This document shows, piece by piece, positions 1-20,542 of a stretch of DNA of 64,000 nt. Each line of letters opens with the position of its first letter. The stretch's first letter is position 1. The position numbers and the translations under genes are program-made. Below the pieces are notes generated by a model. That model made no database searches. It saw only the letters and a list, made by a program, of their open reading frames with translations, and was not told the DNA's origin. The stretch is from Luscinia megarhynchos (lineage: Eukaryota; Chordata; Aves; Passeriformes; Turdidae). Location: the NCBI GenBank assembly GCA_034336665.1, contig CM067589.1, positions 2,571,290 to 2,635,289 of the forward strand. Reading direction: 5' to 3'.

Positions 1-60
1 TGAGGGTCCTGGGGATGGGGTGGAGCAGCTGGGGCTGGGTGGGATCGGGTGGGGATGGGG

Positions 61-1440
61 GAGATGGGGGGAGGGATGGGAAATGAGGAGGGGGAAGGGA
101 AGGGGAAAGAGAAGGGAAGAAGGGGAAAGAGAAAAAGGGAAGGGGAAAGAGAAGAAGGGGAAAGAAAAGAAAAGAAGGGGAAAGAAAAGAAAAGAAGGGG
201 AAAGAAAAGAAAAGAAGGGGAAAGAAAAGAAGGGGAAAGAAAAGAAGGGGAAAGAAAAGAAGGGGAAAGAAAAGAAGGGGAAAGAAAAGAAGGGGAAAAG
301 AAAAGAAGGGGAAAGAAAAGAAGGGGAAAGAAAAGAAGGGGAAAAGAAAAGAAGGGGAAAGAAAAGAAGGGGAAAGAAAAGAAGGGGAAAGAAAAGGAGA
401 AAGAGAAGAAAAGAAGGGGAAGGAGAAGAAAAGAAGGGGAAGGAGAAGAAAAGAAGGGGAAGGAGAAGAAAAGAAGGGGAAGGAGAAGAAGGGAAGGGGG
501 AAAGAGAAGAAGGGAAGGGGACAGAAAAGAAGGGAAGGGGACGGAAAAGAAGGGAAGGGGAAGGAGAAGAAGGGAAGGGGAAGGAGAAAAAGGGAAGGGG
601 AAGGAGAAAAAGGGAAGGGGAAGGAGAAAAAGGGAAGGGGAAGGAGAAGAAAAGAAGGGGAAAGAGAAGAAAAGAAGGGGAAAGAGAAGAAGGGAAGGGG
701 AAAGAGAAGAAGGGAAGGGGAAGGAGAAGAAGGGAAGGGGAAAGAGAAGAGGGGAAGGGGAAAGAGAAGAAGAGAAGGGGAAAGAGAAGAAGGGAAGGGG
801 AAAGAGAGGGAGAAGGAAAATAAAGGGGAAGGGAAAAAAGAAGGTGAAAAGGGGGACAAGGAAGAGAAACGACGGGGAAAAGGACTGAAAGAAGAAGAAA
901 ATGGGAGAGGAAAGAGGAAAAAGAGGGAAAAAGAGAGAGGAAAAAGGAGAAAGGATGGAAAAAGGGATGGAAAAAGGGATGGAAAAAATGAGGAAAAGGA
1001 TGGGAAAAAGGGGGGAAGGGAGGGAAAGGATGGGAAAAGGGATGGTAAGGATGGGGAAAAAGGATGGAAAAGATGGGGAAAAGGAGGGGAAAAGGATGAG
1101 AAAAAGGAGGAAAAGGATGGGAAAAGGCTGGGAAATGATGGGAAAGGATGGAGAAAGGGAGGGAAAGGACGGGGAAAAGGAGGGAAAGGACGGGAAAAGG
1201 GAGGGAAAGGATGGAAAAGGGAGGGAAAGGATGGAAAAGGGAGGGAAAGGATGGAAAAGGGAGGGAAAGGATGAGGAAAGGGAGGGAAAACATGGGGAAA
1301 GGAATGGAAAGGATGGGAAAAGGGAAGGAAAGGACGGGAAAAGGAAGGAAAGGACGGGAAAAAGGAAGGAAAGGACGGGAAAAGGAGGGAAAGGACGGGA
1401 AAAGGAGGGAAAGGACGGGAAAAGGCAGGAGAGAAGGGCA
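61..1440 (+). repeat. 1.4-kb polypurine/polypyrimidine minisatellite in PGAP3 intron 3
   Basis: The plus strand is almost purely A and G, with only scattered C or T. Three sub-arrays are visible. From about 160 to 400 the unit is 15 bp (GGGGAAAGAAAAGAA). From about 400 to 840 it is about 20 bp (GGGGAAGGAGAAGAAGGGAA). From about 900 to 1440 it is a looser 20-24 bp unit (GGGAAAAGGAGGGAAAGGA, often with ATGG or ACGG). It lies in PGAP3 intron 3, so the transcript carries the pyrimidine strand. Lys/Glu/Gly/Arg-rich open frames here are artefacts of the repeat. Confidence 0.9.
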
Positions 1441-1452
1441 GGCAGGGCTCAC

Positions 1453-2502
1453 CCAGGCGAAGGCGACGCAGGTGGGGTAGGTGGGGGCGGCGGGGGGCAC
1501 GGCCGCCCGGTAGCGCAGCAGCATGACCAGGCTGGCCAGCCCGTTGAGCAAGGAGGCGAAGGCGGAGGCCGGCTCCTGGACAAACAGGAACCGCGAGAAG
1601 GGCCACTGGGAGGGGCCGGGGGGCTCAGCGGCGCGGGGGGACCCCGAGCCCCCGGCCCGTCGCACGGGCACCGCGCTCACCTTGCCGTGGAACTGCGGCA
1701 CGCGGTGCCCGCCCTGCTGGTACAGCCGCACCGTCAGCCACATGCACTCGTACTTGCACTCGTCCCGGCACGTCCAGCCTGCGCCACACACCAGCGCCTC
1801 CCAGTAAGCGCCAGGGGCAGCGGGTGGGGCTCACCCTGGGCACCCCCAAGCCTCTGGGAGGACCCCAGCAGCACGGTCCAGTAGCTCCCAGTATGGCCCA
1901 GTGCCCACCCAGAGAGTTCAGGGATGCCCAAAGTGGCCCAATACCTGCCCTGGCAAAGTCCAGTGTACCCACGGTACGGCCCAGTGACTCCCCAGTATGG
2001 CCCAGTGACCCCACTTCATAGTCCAGCACCTCCCAGTACAGCCCAGCAGCCACCAGCACGACCCAGTGACAACCAGTATAGAAGCAGCATGGCCCAGTGA
2101 CCCCCCAGCATCAGCCAGGGCTTCCCAGGCCAGCCCGGGACTCCCCAGCTCTTCCCAGTTTGGCCCCAGCGCCTCCCAGTCCCCCCAGCCCGGGGGCGTG
2201 GCTACAAAGAGGGCGTGGCTTCCCAAGGCAGGTCCTCCCGGAGGGGGCGTGTCCTCCCCAAAGGGGGCGTGGCCTCTGGGTCCGCCAACCAATGGGCGCG
2301 AGGGGGCGGTACCTGTCAGGCCCATGTACAGCGGCTGCCGGGCGCGGAAGTGCCGTAGTGCTGCCCCCGAGCAGTTTTGCCGCTCGCAGCGGCTTAGGCA
2401 CTCCCGGTAGAGCGGTTCCCGATCCCCCTGCGAGCCCCGGGCCGGGTCCGGCGCCGCCGCCGCCATGAGAAGCAGCAGCAGCAGCGCGGCTCGCGCCGCC
2501 AT
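1453..2502 (-). CDS. PGAP3: PGAP3, post-GPI-attachment to proteins factor 3 (5' part, exons 1-3)
   Basis: Multi-pass Golgi membrane protein of the Per1 family; it is needed for fatty-acid remodelling (removal of the sn-2 acyl chain) of GPI anchors. Minus-strand exons: 2313-2502 (ATG at 2502), 1681-1778 and 1453-1605, all with AG/GT borders and matching phases (190, 98 and 153 nt). The protein opens with a Leu-rich signal peptide of about 22 residues, then [13 protein letters not shown], an NCSG N-glycosylation site, and the Cys-rich luminal stretch [13 protein letters not shown] that is diagnostic of PGAP3. Exon 3 encodes [20 protein letters not shown] followed by the first hydrophobic helix and ends at VAFAW. 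The remaining exons lie left of the window, beyond a repeat-filled intron. The gene is divergent from ERBB2, as in mammals. Identity is from recalled family sequence; no alignment was run. Confidence 0.93.
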
Positions 2503-2560
2503 CGCCGCCCGGCCCGGCCGCTTCCGGCCCGCCCCGGAGATGGGGCGGGCGCGGGGCACT

Positions 2561-2680
2561 ATGGGATATACCGCCCCCGCCGGCCGCGGGAGGTGATGGG
2601 ATACAGTCCCCCGAGCGAGAGGATCATGGGATATATCCCCCTCAGTTGCTCTCTGCAGAGGTTCATGGGATATATCCCCC
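2561..2680. promoter_or_regulatory. Four-copy ATGGGATATATCCCC palindrome cluster
   Basis: The perfect 12-bp palindrome GGGATATATCCC occurs at 2628-2639 and 2667-2678, each preceded by CAT. Two degenerate copies start at 2563 (GGGATATACCG) and 2598 (GGGATACAGTCCCC). Start-to-start spacing is 35, 30 and 39 bp. The cluster sits 60-180 bp upstream of the PGAP3 start codon, so it may be a multimeric protein-binding site. The binding factor is not recognised. Confidence 0.5.
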
Positions 2681-3938
2681 CCATGGGGCCCGGGGATCCC
2701 GGGGCGCTGCGGGGACCCTCCGGTGTCTTGCGGGGCTCGGGGCCAGTTCAGCGCGGCCTGAGGAGCTGAGTGGTCCCGGCCACGCGAGACCCCCGGCAGC
2801 GGCCGCGGGAGGCGGTGGCGGCCTGGCCTGAGGTGACAGCGATGTGCTGCACGCCCATTCCTGTCCCCGTGGCGAGTCCCCCTGTGCGGGGCCTCCTCGC
2901 TCGTGGCAGCCTCGGTGGCACATGTGGAAGCACGGCTGGGGTGACCCGGGGGTACATGGAGCGCAGAAGGTGCGGGGGTCACGTCCCGGCCCCCCATCCC
3001 GGCTGCTCCTGGTGCAATGCCTGGATCTGTCCAGCCGGGGGGTTCGGCTGAGGTTCCCACGCGTGGGGGTCCCCACCTGCGGAGGACCCCAATTCCCTCT
3101 GCGTGCCCAGGGCAGCAGGTGAAGGTGGAACAGGTGGAGGGCAGGTGCCAGCTCTTGGTCACGTCACTGGGGACCCGTTGGATGCTGCTGGACTGTCCCT
3201 GTCACCCAGGACAGTCCCCAGCCGCCTGCACCATTCCGGGGTGCCAGTTCCGTCCCCCCACCCCCTTGGACTGGACCCCCCAGCCCCATCAGTGGGACTT
3301 GTCCCCCCTCCCACACATGGGTGACAGTCGCAGTCCCAGTGAAGCAGTGAGGGGACAGCGATGGAGGCCGTGTCCTCTCCCCCCATTCAGGTGGCCCCCA
3401 CCCCACGGGTCGCAGCAGGACCCCCGACAGGAGCCTCGAGCTGGGAGTCCCTGGCGCTCCCCAGGGAACGGGAACGGGAACGGGGGACTCGGGGGGGGGA
3501 AGTCCCCAGTCCGCCGGCGCTGTGGGGGATGGACTGGAGGGGGGTCTGGGGTGAGGGGTTCCTGGTGGGAAATGGGATCGGAGCCAGGGGGTCCCCAGGG
3601 GGACAGGGGCGCCTGGGGCAGGGGGCACCCGCCGGTCGCGGGGATGGGAAAGGGGAACGGGGGGTCCCCGGTGCTCCGGGGGACTGGACGGCGGTGATTC
3701 CCGGTGCCACGGGAGATGGCAAGGGGCAGTCCGGGGCGGGAGGTGCCCGGTGCTCCGGGAGGTTGGACGGGGGGGTCTGTCCTGGCCCGGGCCGGCGGGA
3801 GCGCGCGGGGGCGGCGGGAGCGCGCGGCGCGCCCTCGCCCGGGGCCGGGACCGGGATCGGGATCGCGAGGCGGAGCCCGGGAGCGGCGGGAGGCGGCGGC
3901 TCCGGCTCCGCAAACTTTCCCGGAGCGGCGGCGGGGCC

Positions 3939-3959
3939 ATGGGCCGCGGGCCGCGCTGA
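3939..3959 (+). CDS. ERBB2 upstream ORF (6 codons)
   Basis: An ATG in good context (GCCATGG) at 3939 opens a six-codon frame, MGRGPR, that ends with TGA at 3957-3959. Only five bases (GCACC) separate this stop from the ERBB2 ATG at 3965. As I recall it, human ERBB2 mRNA has the same arrangement: a six-codon uORF ending five bases before the main start, known to repress translation. The match in length and spacing argues for a conserved translational control element. Confidence 0.75.
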   Translation: MGRGPR

Positions 3960-3964
3960 GCACC

Positions 3965-13997
<10,033 letters not shown>

Positions 13998-14439
13998 GAG
14001 AGACCCCCCAACTTCACCAAGGCAGCTCAGGGAGGGATGAGCCACGAGGGATGGCTGGGGGTCCATCCCCTCTGCCCAGGGGTGGCACTGGCCACGCAGG
14101 ACGCTGTGGGACAGAGCAGCAGCAAAGACTGGGGACAGAGAGGGGTCACCCCTGTGGCACTGGGGACCCACAAGCTTGGGCGGTGCCTGGAGCAGCCCAG
14201 GGAGCTCAGACCCAGCACAGACCCTCTGCCATCCCCCCACTGCAGGGCTGTCCCAGTGCCTGGGACACGTGGACTTGCACTGAGGGCAGCTGGACTGAGA
14301 GCAGTCCCGGCTGCTCTGGGATCCTTTGGAAGCACCGGGATGTATATTTGATAATTGTACATTGGTTGTTTTTTCTACTCTCCTGGTCTCTTTGGTTTCC
14401 TCTTCTCCATCAGATCCAGCTCTGTCTCCCAAGGACCAA

Positions 14440-14755
14440 CATATCATATCCCTTCCCTTTTCCTCTTTTTATTTACCCTTTTCCCTTCTTTTTTTCCCCC
14501 TTTTCCTTTCCCCCTTTCCCTCCTTTGTCCTTTCTTTCCTTTTCCCCTCCATTTTCCCTTCTTTTTTTCCTCCTTTTCTTTCTCCTTTCCCTTCCCTTTT
14601 GCCCTTTTTTCCCCTTTCCCCTTCCTTTTTCTGTTCCTTTTTCCCCTTCTATGTTTCCTTTTCCCCTTCTCCATTCCCTATTCCCCTTCCCTTTCCTTCT
14701 CCTCCTCCTCCCTCTTTCCCTTTCCCTTCCTCTCCCCTCTCTCACCCCTCACCTG
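14440..14755 (+). repeat. Polypyrimidine tract downstream of ERBB2
   Basis: About 315 bp of nearly pure C/T on the plus strand, in irregular CCCTTTTCCTTT blocks. It resembles, in the opposite strand sense, the polypurine tract in PGAP3. There is no coding content. Confidence 0.8.
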
Positions 14756-14849
14756 CCTGAAGGATAAAATTCCTGCTCCCAGGCAGGATCCAGGACCGTG
14801 TCCCACCCCCCACTCCCGAGGGACACCAGAGGAGCCACATTCTCCATCC

Positions 14850-14855
14850 TTTATT
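14850..14855 (-). terminator. Candidate MIEN1 poly(A) signal
   Basis: TTTATT on the plus strand gives AATAAAG on the MIEN1 strand, about 645 bases after the MIEN1 stop codon. It is the best canonical signal on this strand before the pyrimidine tract. Confidence 0.5.
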
Positions 14856-14895
14856 CCACCCAGGCCCCAGGCCCTTGGGTTTATACACAGTATAG

Positions 14896-14901
14896 AATAA
14901 A
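14896..14901 (+). terminator. Candidate ERBB2 poly(A) signal
   Basis: AATAAA on the plus strand about 900 bases after the ERBB2 stop. If used, the ERBB2 transcript overlaps the end of the MIEN1 3' UTR. Confidence 0.4.
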
Positions 14902-15499
14902 TAGGGGGCCCCCCCACCCCGAGGCCAAGGGCAGGGTCATTCCAGGCAGGAAGAAGGAGCTGGGAGCCCAGGAATGGGGAGGGGGGGATGTGAACACACC
15001 TCTGGCCATGGGGCCAGGCCGGGGTTCCCATGGCCAGCCCCCACCCCGGATTAAACAGTGCCAGAGGGACTTTAATCATTAACCAATCCCAGGGAAGTTA
15101 CAGCCGGTGGATTCCCCTTGGAATGAACCTGCTGGGAGCTGCTCCAACGCCCAGCCTGGCTCCTCATTCATGGGAGACCCCTGAACTCCTAGGGGTGAGG
15201 GAGGGGAGAGGCCAGCACAGAGAAATGGGGGTGCCATGGGGACCCCCTGTGCCCCCCAGAGAGGTGCAGATGATGAGGGGGGAAGGCAAAGGTGTGAGAC
15301 CATCCCCCAAAGCCCCAACTACCCCCAGAGCAGGGTGGGCAGGGGACAGAATGACCCCCAGTGCCACAGCACCGCCCTTCCCAGTGCCACCACGGGAGGG
15401 TCCTGAGCTCCCCCCACGTCCCTGGTGCCCCCCAGCTGTGCAGGGATTTAAGGAAGGCAGCAATGGGCAGTGCAGGGGGACCCCTCTGCCCCCGGGGGG

Positions 15500-17195
15500 C
15501 TACAGGATGACGCAGGGGGGGCGGCTGTTGGTGATTTTCTCCAGGGGCTCCCCATTGCGGGCTCTGCGGATGGCCTCGATCAGCTGGGGAGACACAGCAG
15601 GGGAGGGGTCACAGCCAGGGCCCGGGGGCACCAGAGACACTGAGGTGACAGGGACAAGCCCCAGCCACAGCCAGGAGCTGCCCCTCCCAGCCAGGTGACA
15701 AAACAGCGACAGAGCCCATCCCAGGAGGGACTCACTGCAAAGCAAACCCCCCCCAGGCAGCTACTCACGTCCTTCTCATAGGGAAAACCCCCGTTCTCCA
15801 GCTTGGAGAAGACCAGCTGCCCGTTGATCTCGATCTCAAAGGCACCTGAGGGCACACACCAGGCTCAGCCCCGAGCTGTGTGCCCCCCAAACCCCCTGTG
15901 GCACCCCCAGCCCCCCCCCGGCAGCACCGGGCTGGCCAAGCACTCAGGGCACCCCCAGGTTTGACTGTGCCAGGTTTAACCCAGCCCAGCCCCTCCCAAC
16001 CCCCCAGCAGGGCACTGGGGGGTGGCCTGGGGTGCCCCCCCACCCCGAGGCTGCTGTGCTGGGGGTCTCACCCGTGCCCCCCAGCCGGGACTCGATCTCG
16101 ATGTCGGGGTACTCGTCCCGCACGGCGCTCGCCAGCTCCTGGTAGGTGGCCTCAAAGCCACAGGGCTCGCTGGGGAGGGGGGGCAGGCTCAGCAGGGCCC
16201 CCCAAACCCTCCCCAAACCACGGAGCACCCCCACAACAGCTCTGCTGCTTCCTGCGAGTCCCTCCCTAGTTCTCAACGTTCAGAAACCCTCCCCCCAAAA
16301 CCCCCTGCACGCCCCCCAGCCCCCCACACCCGCACCCCCCTGTACCCCATAACCCCCCAAATCCTCTGTAACCCCTTCCTCAGCCCCCCAAATTCCCCTA
16401 AAATCCTCTTCAGCACCCCAGTTCTGTAGAGCCTCCCTACAGCCCCCCTCCTCAGCCCCCAACCCCTCCATATCCCTCCCTCAGCCCCCACCCTGCACAG
16501 CCCCCCCAAAAATCCCCCTATAACCCCCTCCTCAACCCCCTAAAATCCTCTATAACCCCCTCCTCAACCCCCTAAAATCCCTCTATAACCCCCTTCTCAA
16601 CCCCCTAAAAATCCTCTATAACCCCCTCCCTCAGCTCCCCCAAAAATCCTCTATAACCCCCTCCCCCAGCCCCTAAAATCCTCTATAACCCCCTCCTCAA
16701 CCCCCTAAAAATCCTCTATATCCCCCTCCTCAGCCCCTAAAATCCTCTCTATAACCCCCCTCCTCAGCCCCCCCAAAAATCCTCTGTAACCCCCTCCCTC
16801 AGCCCCTAAAATCCTCTATAACCCCCCTCCTCAGCCCCCCCCAAAAATCCTCTATAACCCCCCCTCAGCCCCCCCAAATCTCCCACCCTGTACAGACCCT
16901 CAACCTCCCTTCAGCCCCCCCAACCCCTCCATATCCCTCCCTCAGCCCCCCCTTCTCCCCCCAGTCCCCTCCGTGCCTCACCCGCCGCATGCCTCATCCC
17001 AGTCCCCCCCAGTTTCTGCTCCCGGCGCCCCAGTATCGCTGTGGGCCGCTCACCCCCGAAGGCGCCGGGGTTCCCTCGGTTCCCCCTCCCCCGGGCCCCC
17101 CGCGGCCGCGGCGCTCACCAATACTCCACCACGATGCGGACCCGCCGCTCGGCGCCGCTCCCGCCGCCGCTCCCGTCCCCGGCCCCGCCGCTCAT
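15500..17195 (-). CDS. MIEN1: MIEN1, migration and invasion enhancer 1 (4 exons)
   Basis: Small Rdx/SelW-like thioredoxin-fold protein that is anchored to the inner face of the membrane and promotes cell migration. It neighbours ERBB2 in human too. Minus-strand exons: 17119-17195 (ATG at 17195), 16072-16169, 15769-15845 and 15500-15583; all borders are AG/GT and phases fit. The product is 111 residues (human 115). Key features: [17 protein letters not shown] with the CXXC redox-like motif, [32 protein letters not shown], and the C-terminal CAAX box CVIL for geranylgeranylation. The CXXC first Cys codon is split across intron 1. The N-terminal 20 residues are Gly/Ser-rich and poorly conserved. 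The gene is convergent with ERBB2 and divergent from GRB7. Confidence 0.95.
16290..16965 (-). repeat. ~31-33 bp minisatellite in MIEN1 intron 1
   Basis: About 20 units of the type ATCCTCTATAACCCCCTCC followed by TCA(A/G)CCCCCTAAAA on the plus strand. The clearest copies lie from 16510 to 16860. The MIEN1 transcript strand is G-rich. Confidence 0.85.
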
Positions 17196-18330
17196 GGCCG
17201 CCGCTGCCGCCGCTTCCGGGTGCGGTCACGTGAGGCGCCACTTCCGGCCGCTCCGCACCGCGCGCGGCTCGTCTCGTCTGCTCCGAGTCCTCCGGGAAGG
17301 CCGCCGTGACCCCCGGGGCTCCAAAAATCACCCCCGGCCGCCCAAAGTCACTCCCAGGACGCCTCTGGTGGCCTAAAGTGACGCTCGGGAGATCCAACTC
17401 ATCCGTGTGCCACCCGCAGTGATCCCGGAGACCCGCCCGGTGTGACCCACAGTGACCTCAGTGACCCCCGTGTCACCCGCACCCCCCCCGTGGGACCCAA
17501 GGTGACCTCCGGGGACCTGAAATGACCCTCACAGGAGCTCTTCAACCCCATAGGAACCCGCACTGCTGCGTGGGACCCACACCTAAAACCCCTGTGGGGG
17601 TTCTGTAGGGCCTTGGAGCCCCCCCACAGACCAATAGGACCCCGTGGGACCCTCAGCACCCCCACAGGGACCCCATAACCCCTCCATGGGGACATCTCTG
17701 GGGTCTCTGACCCCCTGGCACCCCAAGTCCTCAGTGGGAACTCCCAGACCCCATATGGAAACACCCAGCCCTCATAAGGGGACACCCACGGGGGACCCCA
17801 CAGAGCCCCTGAGGGACCCCACGTCACACTGCGTCCCCATATCCCAAATACCCCCTCCCCCAACCCTCCTGGAAGGGGCCCTGACCTGCATGAGACCCCC
17901 ACGACCCCCCTCCACCCCGTGGCCCCACCTGGCAGGGGTCCCCTTGGGGACAACGGGGACCCTTCCCGCCCCCCACTTTGGGGGTGTCCCAACCCAAACC
18001 CCACACCCTGGGGCTGGGGACTCCCAGGACACGGGCTGGGGGTCTGTGGGGTCCCCAGGGCATCCCAGGGGACCCCGGCTGCTCCAGGGGTCACCCCAGT
18101 GCATTGTGGGAAACTCCCCATCACCACCTCAGGGGGGTCGTGCCCGGTGGGTTTGGGGGGTCCAGCCCCCCGGGGGCGGGCCGGGGTCAGGCTGGACACC
18201 CCCCCTGTGGCCGGGGGGGCTGGGGGGCTCCCCTGGGTGCTGGTGGGGGCCGGTGCCGGGCAGCAGGCCCGGGGCATGGTGATGTCAGGCGGGGGCGGGA
18301 GCTGGCGCAGGTAGATAAAGCCGGGGAGAA
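17196..18330. other. MIEN1-GRB7 intergenic region
   Basis: The first 150 bp are the CpG-rich MIEN1 promoter. The rest is GC-rich with irregular CCCCATGGG/GGGACCCC motifs and no convincing exon. Near the GRB7 end there is GCATTGTGGGAAACT (about 18101), which resembles a ZNF143-type promoter motif, and a CRE-like TGATGTCA at about 18282. Confidence 0.5.
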
Positions 18331-18381
18331 CAGGAATCCCTGGTCCGGCGGGACGGTGCCGGGAGGCGGCGGCCGCTGCAG
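18312..18381 (+). promoter_or_regulatory. Candidate GRB7 promoter and non-coding exon 1
   Basis: A TATA-like AGATAAAG at about 18312 is followed, after some 65 bp, by CGGCCGCTGCAG and the strong splice donor GTAGGA, with GT at 18382-18383. This would give a short non-coding first exon that splices to the ATG exon at 20535, as in mammalian GRB7. Inference from signals only. Confidence 0.4.
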
Positions 18382-18489
18382 GTAGGAGCGGGGGCCGGGC
18401 CGGGGGCTCCCGGGGCCGGGGGGTCGCTGCTCATGGCGGGGTGTTGGCCCCATCCCGCCGGGAACGACCCCGGAGCTGTGGCTGTGCCC

Positions 18490-18546
18490 GCACCCCTTCC
18501 CTCCCTCCCTCCCTCTCTCCCTCCCTCCCTCCCTCCCTCCCTCCCG
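18490..18546 (+). repeat. (CCCT)n simple repeat
   Basis: A run of CCCT tetranucleotides with one CTCT interruption, in the presumed GRB7 intron 1. Confidence 0.9.
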
Positions 18547-19484
18547 CCTTCCTCCCGGCTCTTCCTCCTCCTCTGCCGTCCCGCCGCTGCTGTCCCTGTG
18601 TGCCCCCAGCCTCGGCACCCACCGGGACCCCCACCCACCGCTGGGATCCTGCTCCTCAACCCTGGTGGTCCCTGCACCCTGTCCCTGTGATTCCATTCCT
18701 TGTCCCTGGTGTCCCATCCCCTAATCCTGCTGGCTCTGGGATCCTGTCCCTCACCCTGGTGCCCAGGGACACCATCCCCTCAATTCGGTGGTCCTGCACC
18801 CCCTGCTCCATAGCCCTGGGGCCAATTCTGGTGGTCCTGACCCCCACCCCACAGCCCTGCTGGCCCCTGTGCCTTTGCCCAACGCTCCGTGTCCCGTTTG
18901 TCCCACCCTGTGTGTCCCCACCCTGCTGGAGCCCTGCCACGGCCACCAGGCCCGGGCTCACTGCGGGTGACCTGAGGCCATGGGCTGGGCTGCAGATTGG
19001 TGCCAGGGCAGTGTCCTGTCTGTCACATCCTCCCGTGTCCCCTGCTGTCCCCCCAGCACCAGCATCACCCTAGCTGACCCCTGACTGTCCCTGTGTCCCC
19101 AGCTCGACCCAGGGTCTGGCCGGGGAGGGGGGCAGGGAGCAGGGATGGAGCAGAGGGTCCTGGTGGGATGCTGGGATGGGAACAGGGATGTGATGAGGGT
19201 GACATCAGTCCTGCCCAGCCATGGACTTGGACCCCGAGAGTGGCAGGAGGTGGGGACGGGGACGGGCAGCGGGCGAATGATTAACGCCGATTTTACCCCG
19301 TGTCTGCCCCCGCCGGGTCCGGCGCCCGCGGCCACCGAGTGCCACCGCCGAGGTGCCACGTGTGTGTTACGTGTGCCACGTGCTGGCACGGCCCTGGCAC
19401 ACCCCCGGTCGGTCCCGAGCCGTGTCCCAGCGTGGCTGTGTCCGAGCACGGCGGCACCGGCCGCGGGTGGGGACACGGGGGGCT

Positions 19485-19975
19485 GTGCCAGCTCGAGGGG
19501 GCTGTGCCAGCTCGGGGGGGCTGTGCCAGCTCAGGGGGGCTGTGCCAGCTCGGGGGCTGTGCCAATGCCAGAACGGAGGGGGCTGTGCCAGTTCGGGGGC
19601 GGCTGTGCCAGAACTGGGGGGTCTATGGCAGCTCGGGAGGTTGTTCCAGCTCGGGGGGCTGTGACAGCACAGGAGGGGACTGGGCCACATGGAGTGGGGC
19701 TGTGCCAGCTCGGGGGGGCTGTGCCAGCTCGGGGGGCTGTGCCACATCAAGTGGCATTATGCCAGCTCCGGGGGGCCGTGCCAGCTCGGGGGGCCGTGCC
19801 AGCTCGGGGGGCTGTGACAGCTCGGGGGGCTGTGCCACATCAAGTGGCGTTATGCCAGCTCCGGGGGGCTGTGCCAGCTCGGGGGGCTGTGCCAGCTCCG
19901 GGGGGGCTGTGCCAGCTCGGGGGGGCTGTGCCAGCTCCGGGGGGGCCGTGCCAGCTCGGGGGGGCTGGCGGCGGT
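19485..19975 (+). repeat. ~19-bp minisatellite upstream of GRB7 ATG
   Basis: About 25 copies of a unit reading GGGGGGCTGTGCCAGCTC, with variants such as CCACATCAAGTGGC inserted near 19740 and 19840. All forward frames are open for long stretches (Ala/Gly/Ser/Val-rich), which is a repeat artefact. Confidence 0.85.
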
Positions 19976-20542
19976 TCCCACGGCGGCTCCCTCGCCCCCG
20001 GCTCCCGGCGCGGCCGCCCGGGCTCCGGATGCCAGGGCGGTGAGGTGGAGCTGGGAGCGGCCGCCAGAACTGGTTTGGCCGGACCCGAGGAGGTGTTTGG
20101 GCTGAGCCGCCGCCGCCACGCTCGGCTTCCTGCTCCCCACGGCGCCGGCACGGCTCGGCCTGGCAAAGCTCGGCCTGGCAAAGCTCGGCCTGGCACTGCT
20201 CAGCCAGCGTCTCCCAGTGCCCCCAGACTCTCAGTGCTGATGTGGTGAGGGTCCCACGAGGGATGTGGGGGATTCTTGGGGGTCTCGTAATGGGCTGTGC
20301 TCACCATCAGTGTAACAGCCCCCAGCACCTGGATGGGACTGGGGGGACTGGGACCCCTGGGCTGGGGTCCTGCTTGTCTGGGCACCAGGAAAACACCTGG
20401 GTGGGTGCCAGGGGTGGGAGCCCACAGGGAGCCCGTGTGGTGTGCTGTGGGGGCTGCCCACAGCTGGCCATGGCCCCCCAAATGTGGGAACCAGCACCAA
20501 CAGACGGTGCCAGACCCCCCCTCTCTCCCCACAGATAATGCC

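Larger units (their letters stand above)
2503..3964. promoter_or_regulatory. Shared head-to-head promoter region of PGAP3 and ERBB2
   Basis: This 1.46-kb interval separates the two divergent start codons. Both ends are CpG-rich (about 2400-2560 and 3600-4100), consistent with two CpG-island promoters. Near the PGAP3 end lies a set of four related motifs, given separately. No TATA box or further exon is evident in the middle part, 2700-3600, which is moderately GC-rich and otherwise without recognisable features. Confidence 0.6.
13998..14900 (+). other. ERBB2 3' UTR and convergent 3' flank
   Basis: Sequence after the ERBB2 stop is non-coding. It holds an AT-rich stretch at about 14340-14390 (TGTATATTTGATAATTG) and then a pyrimidine tract. 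The first canonical plus-strand AATAAA is at 14896-14901, in the interval that MIEN1 also uses for its 3' UTR. A shorter ERBB2 3' UTR ending near 14400 at a non-canonical signal is possible. Confidence 0.5.
18382..20534 (+). other. Presumed GRB7 5' intron
   Basis: A 2.1-kb GC-rich stretch between the candidate non-coding exon and the ATG exon. Apart from the CCCT run and the 19485-19975 minisatellite it is not repetitive. A triplicated CTCGGCCTGGCAAAG-like unit is visible at 20155-20195. No coding exon is supported. Confidence 0.5.

Noticed and set aside
20..888. Two long Lys/Glu/Gly/Arg-rich plus-strand open frames
   Set aside because: They are produced by the purine repeat, which has no stop codons. 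All neighbouring frames look alike and nothing resembles a protein family.
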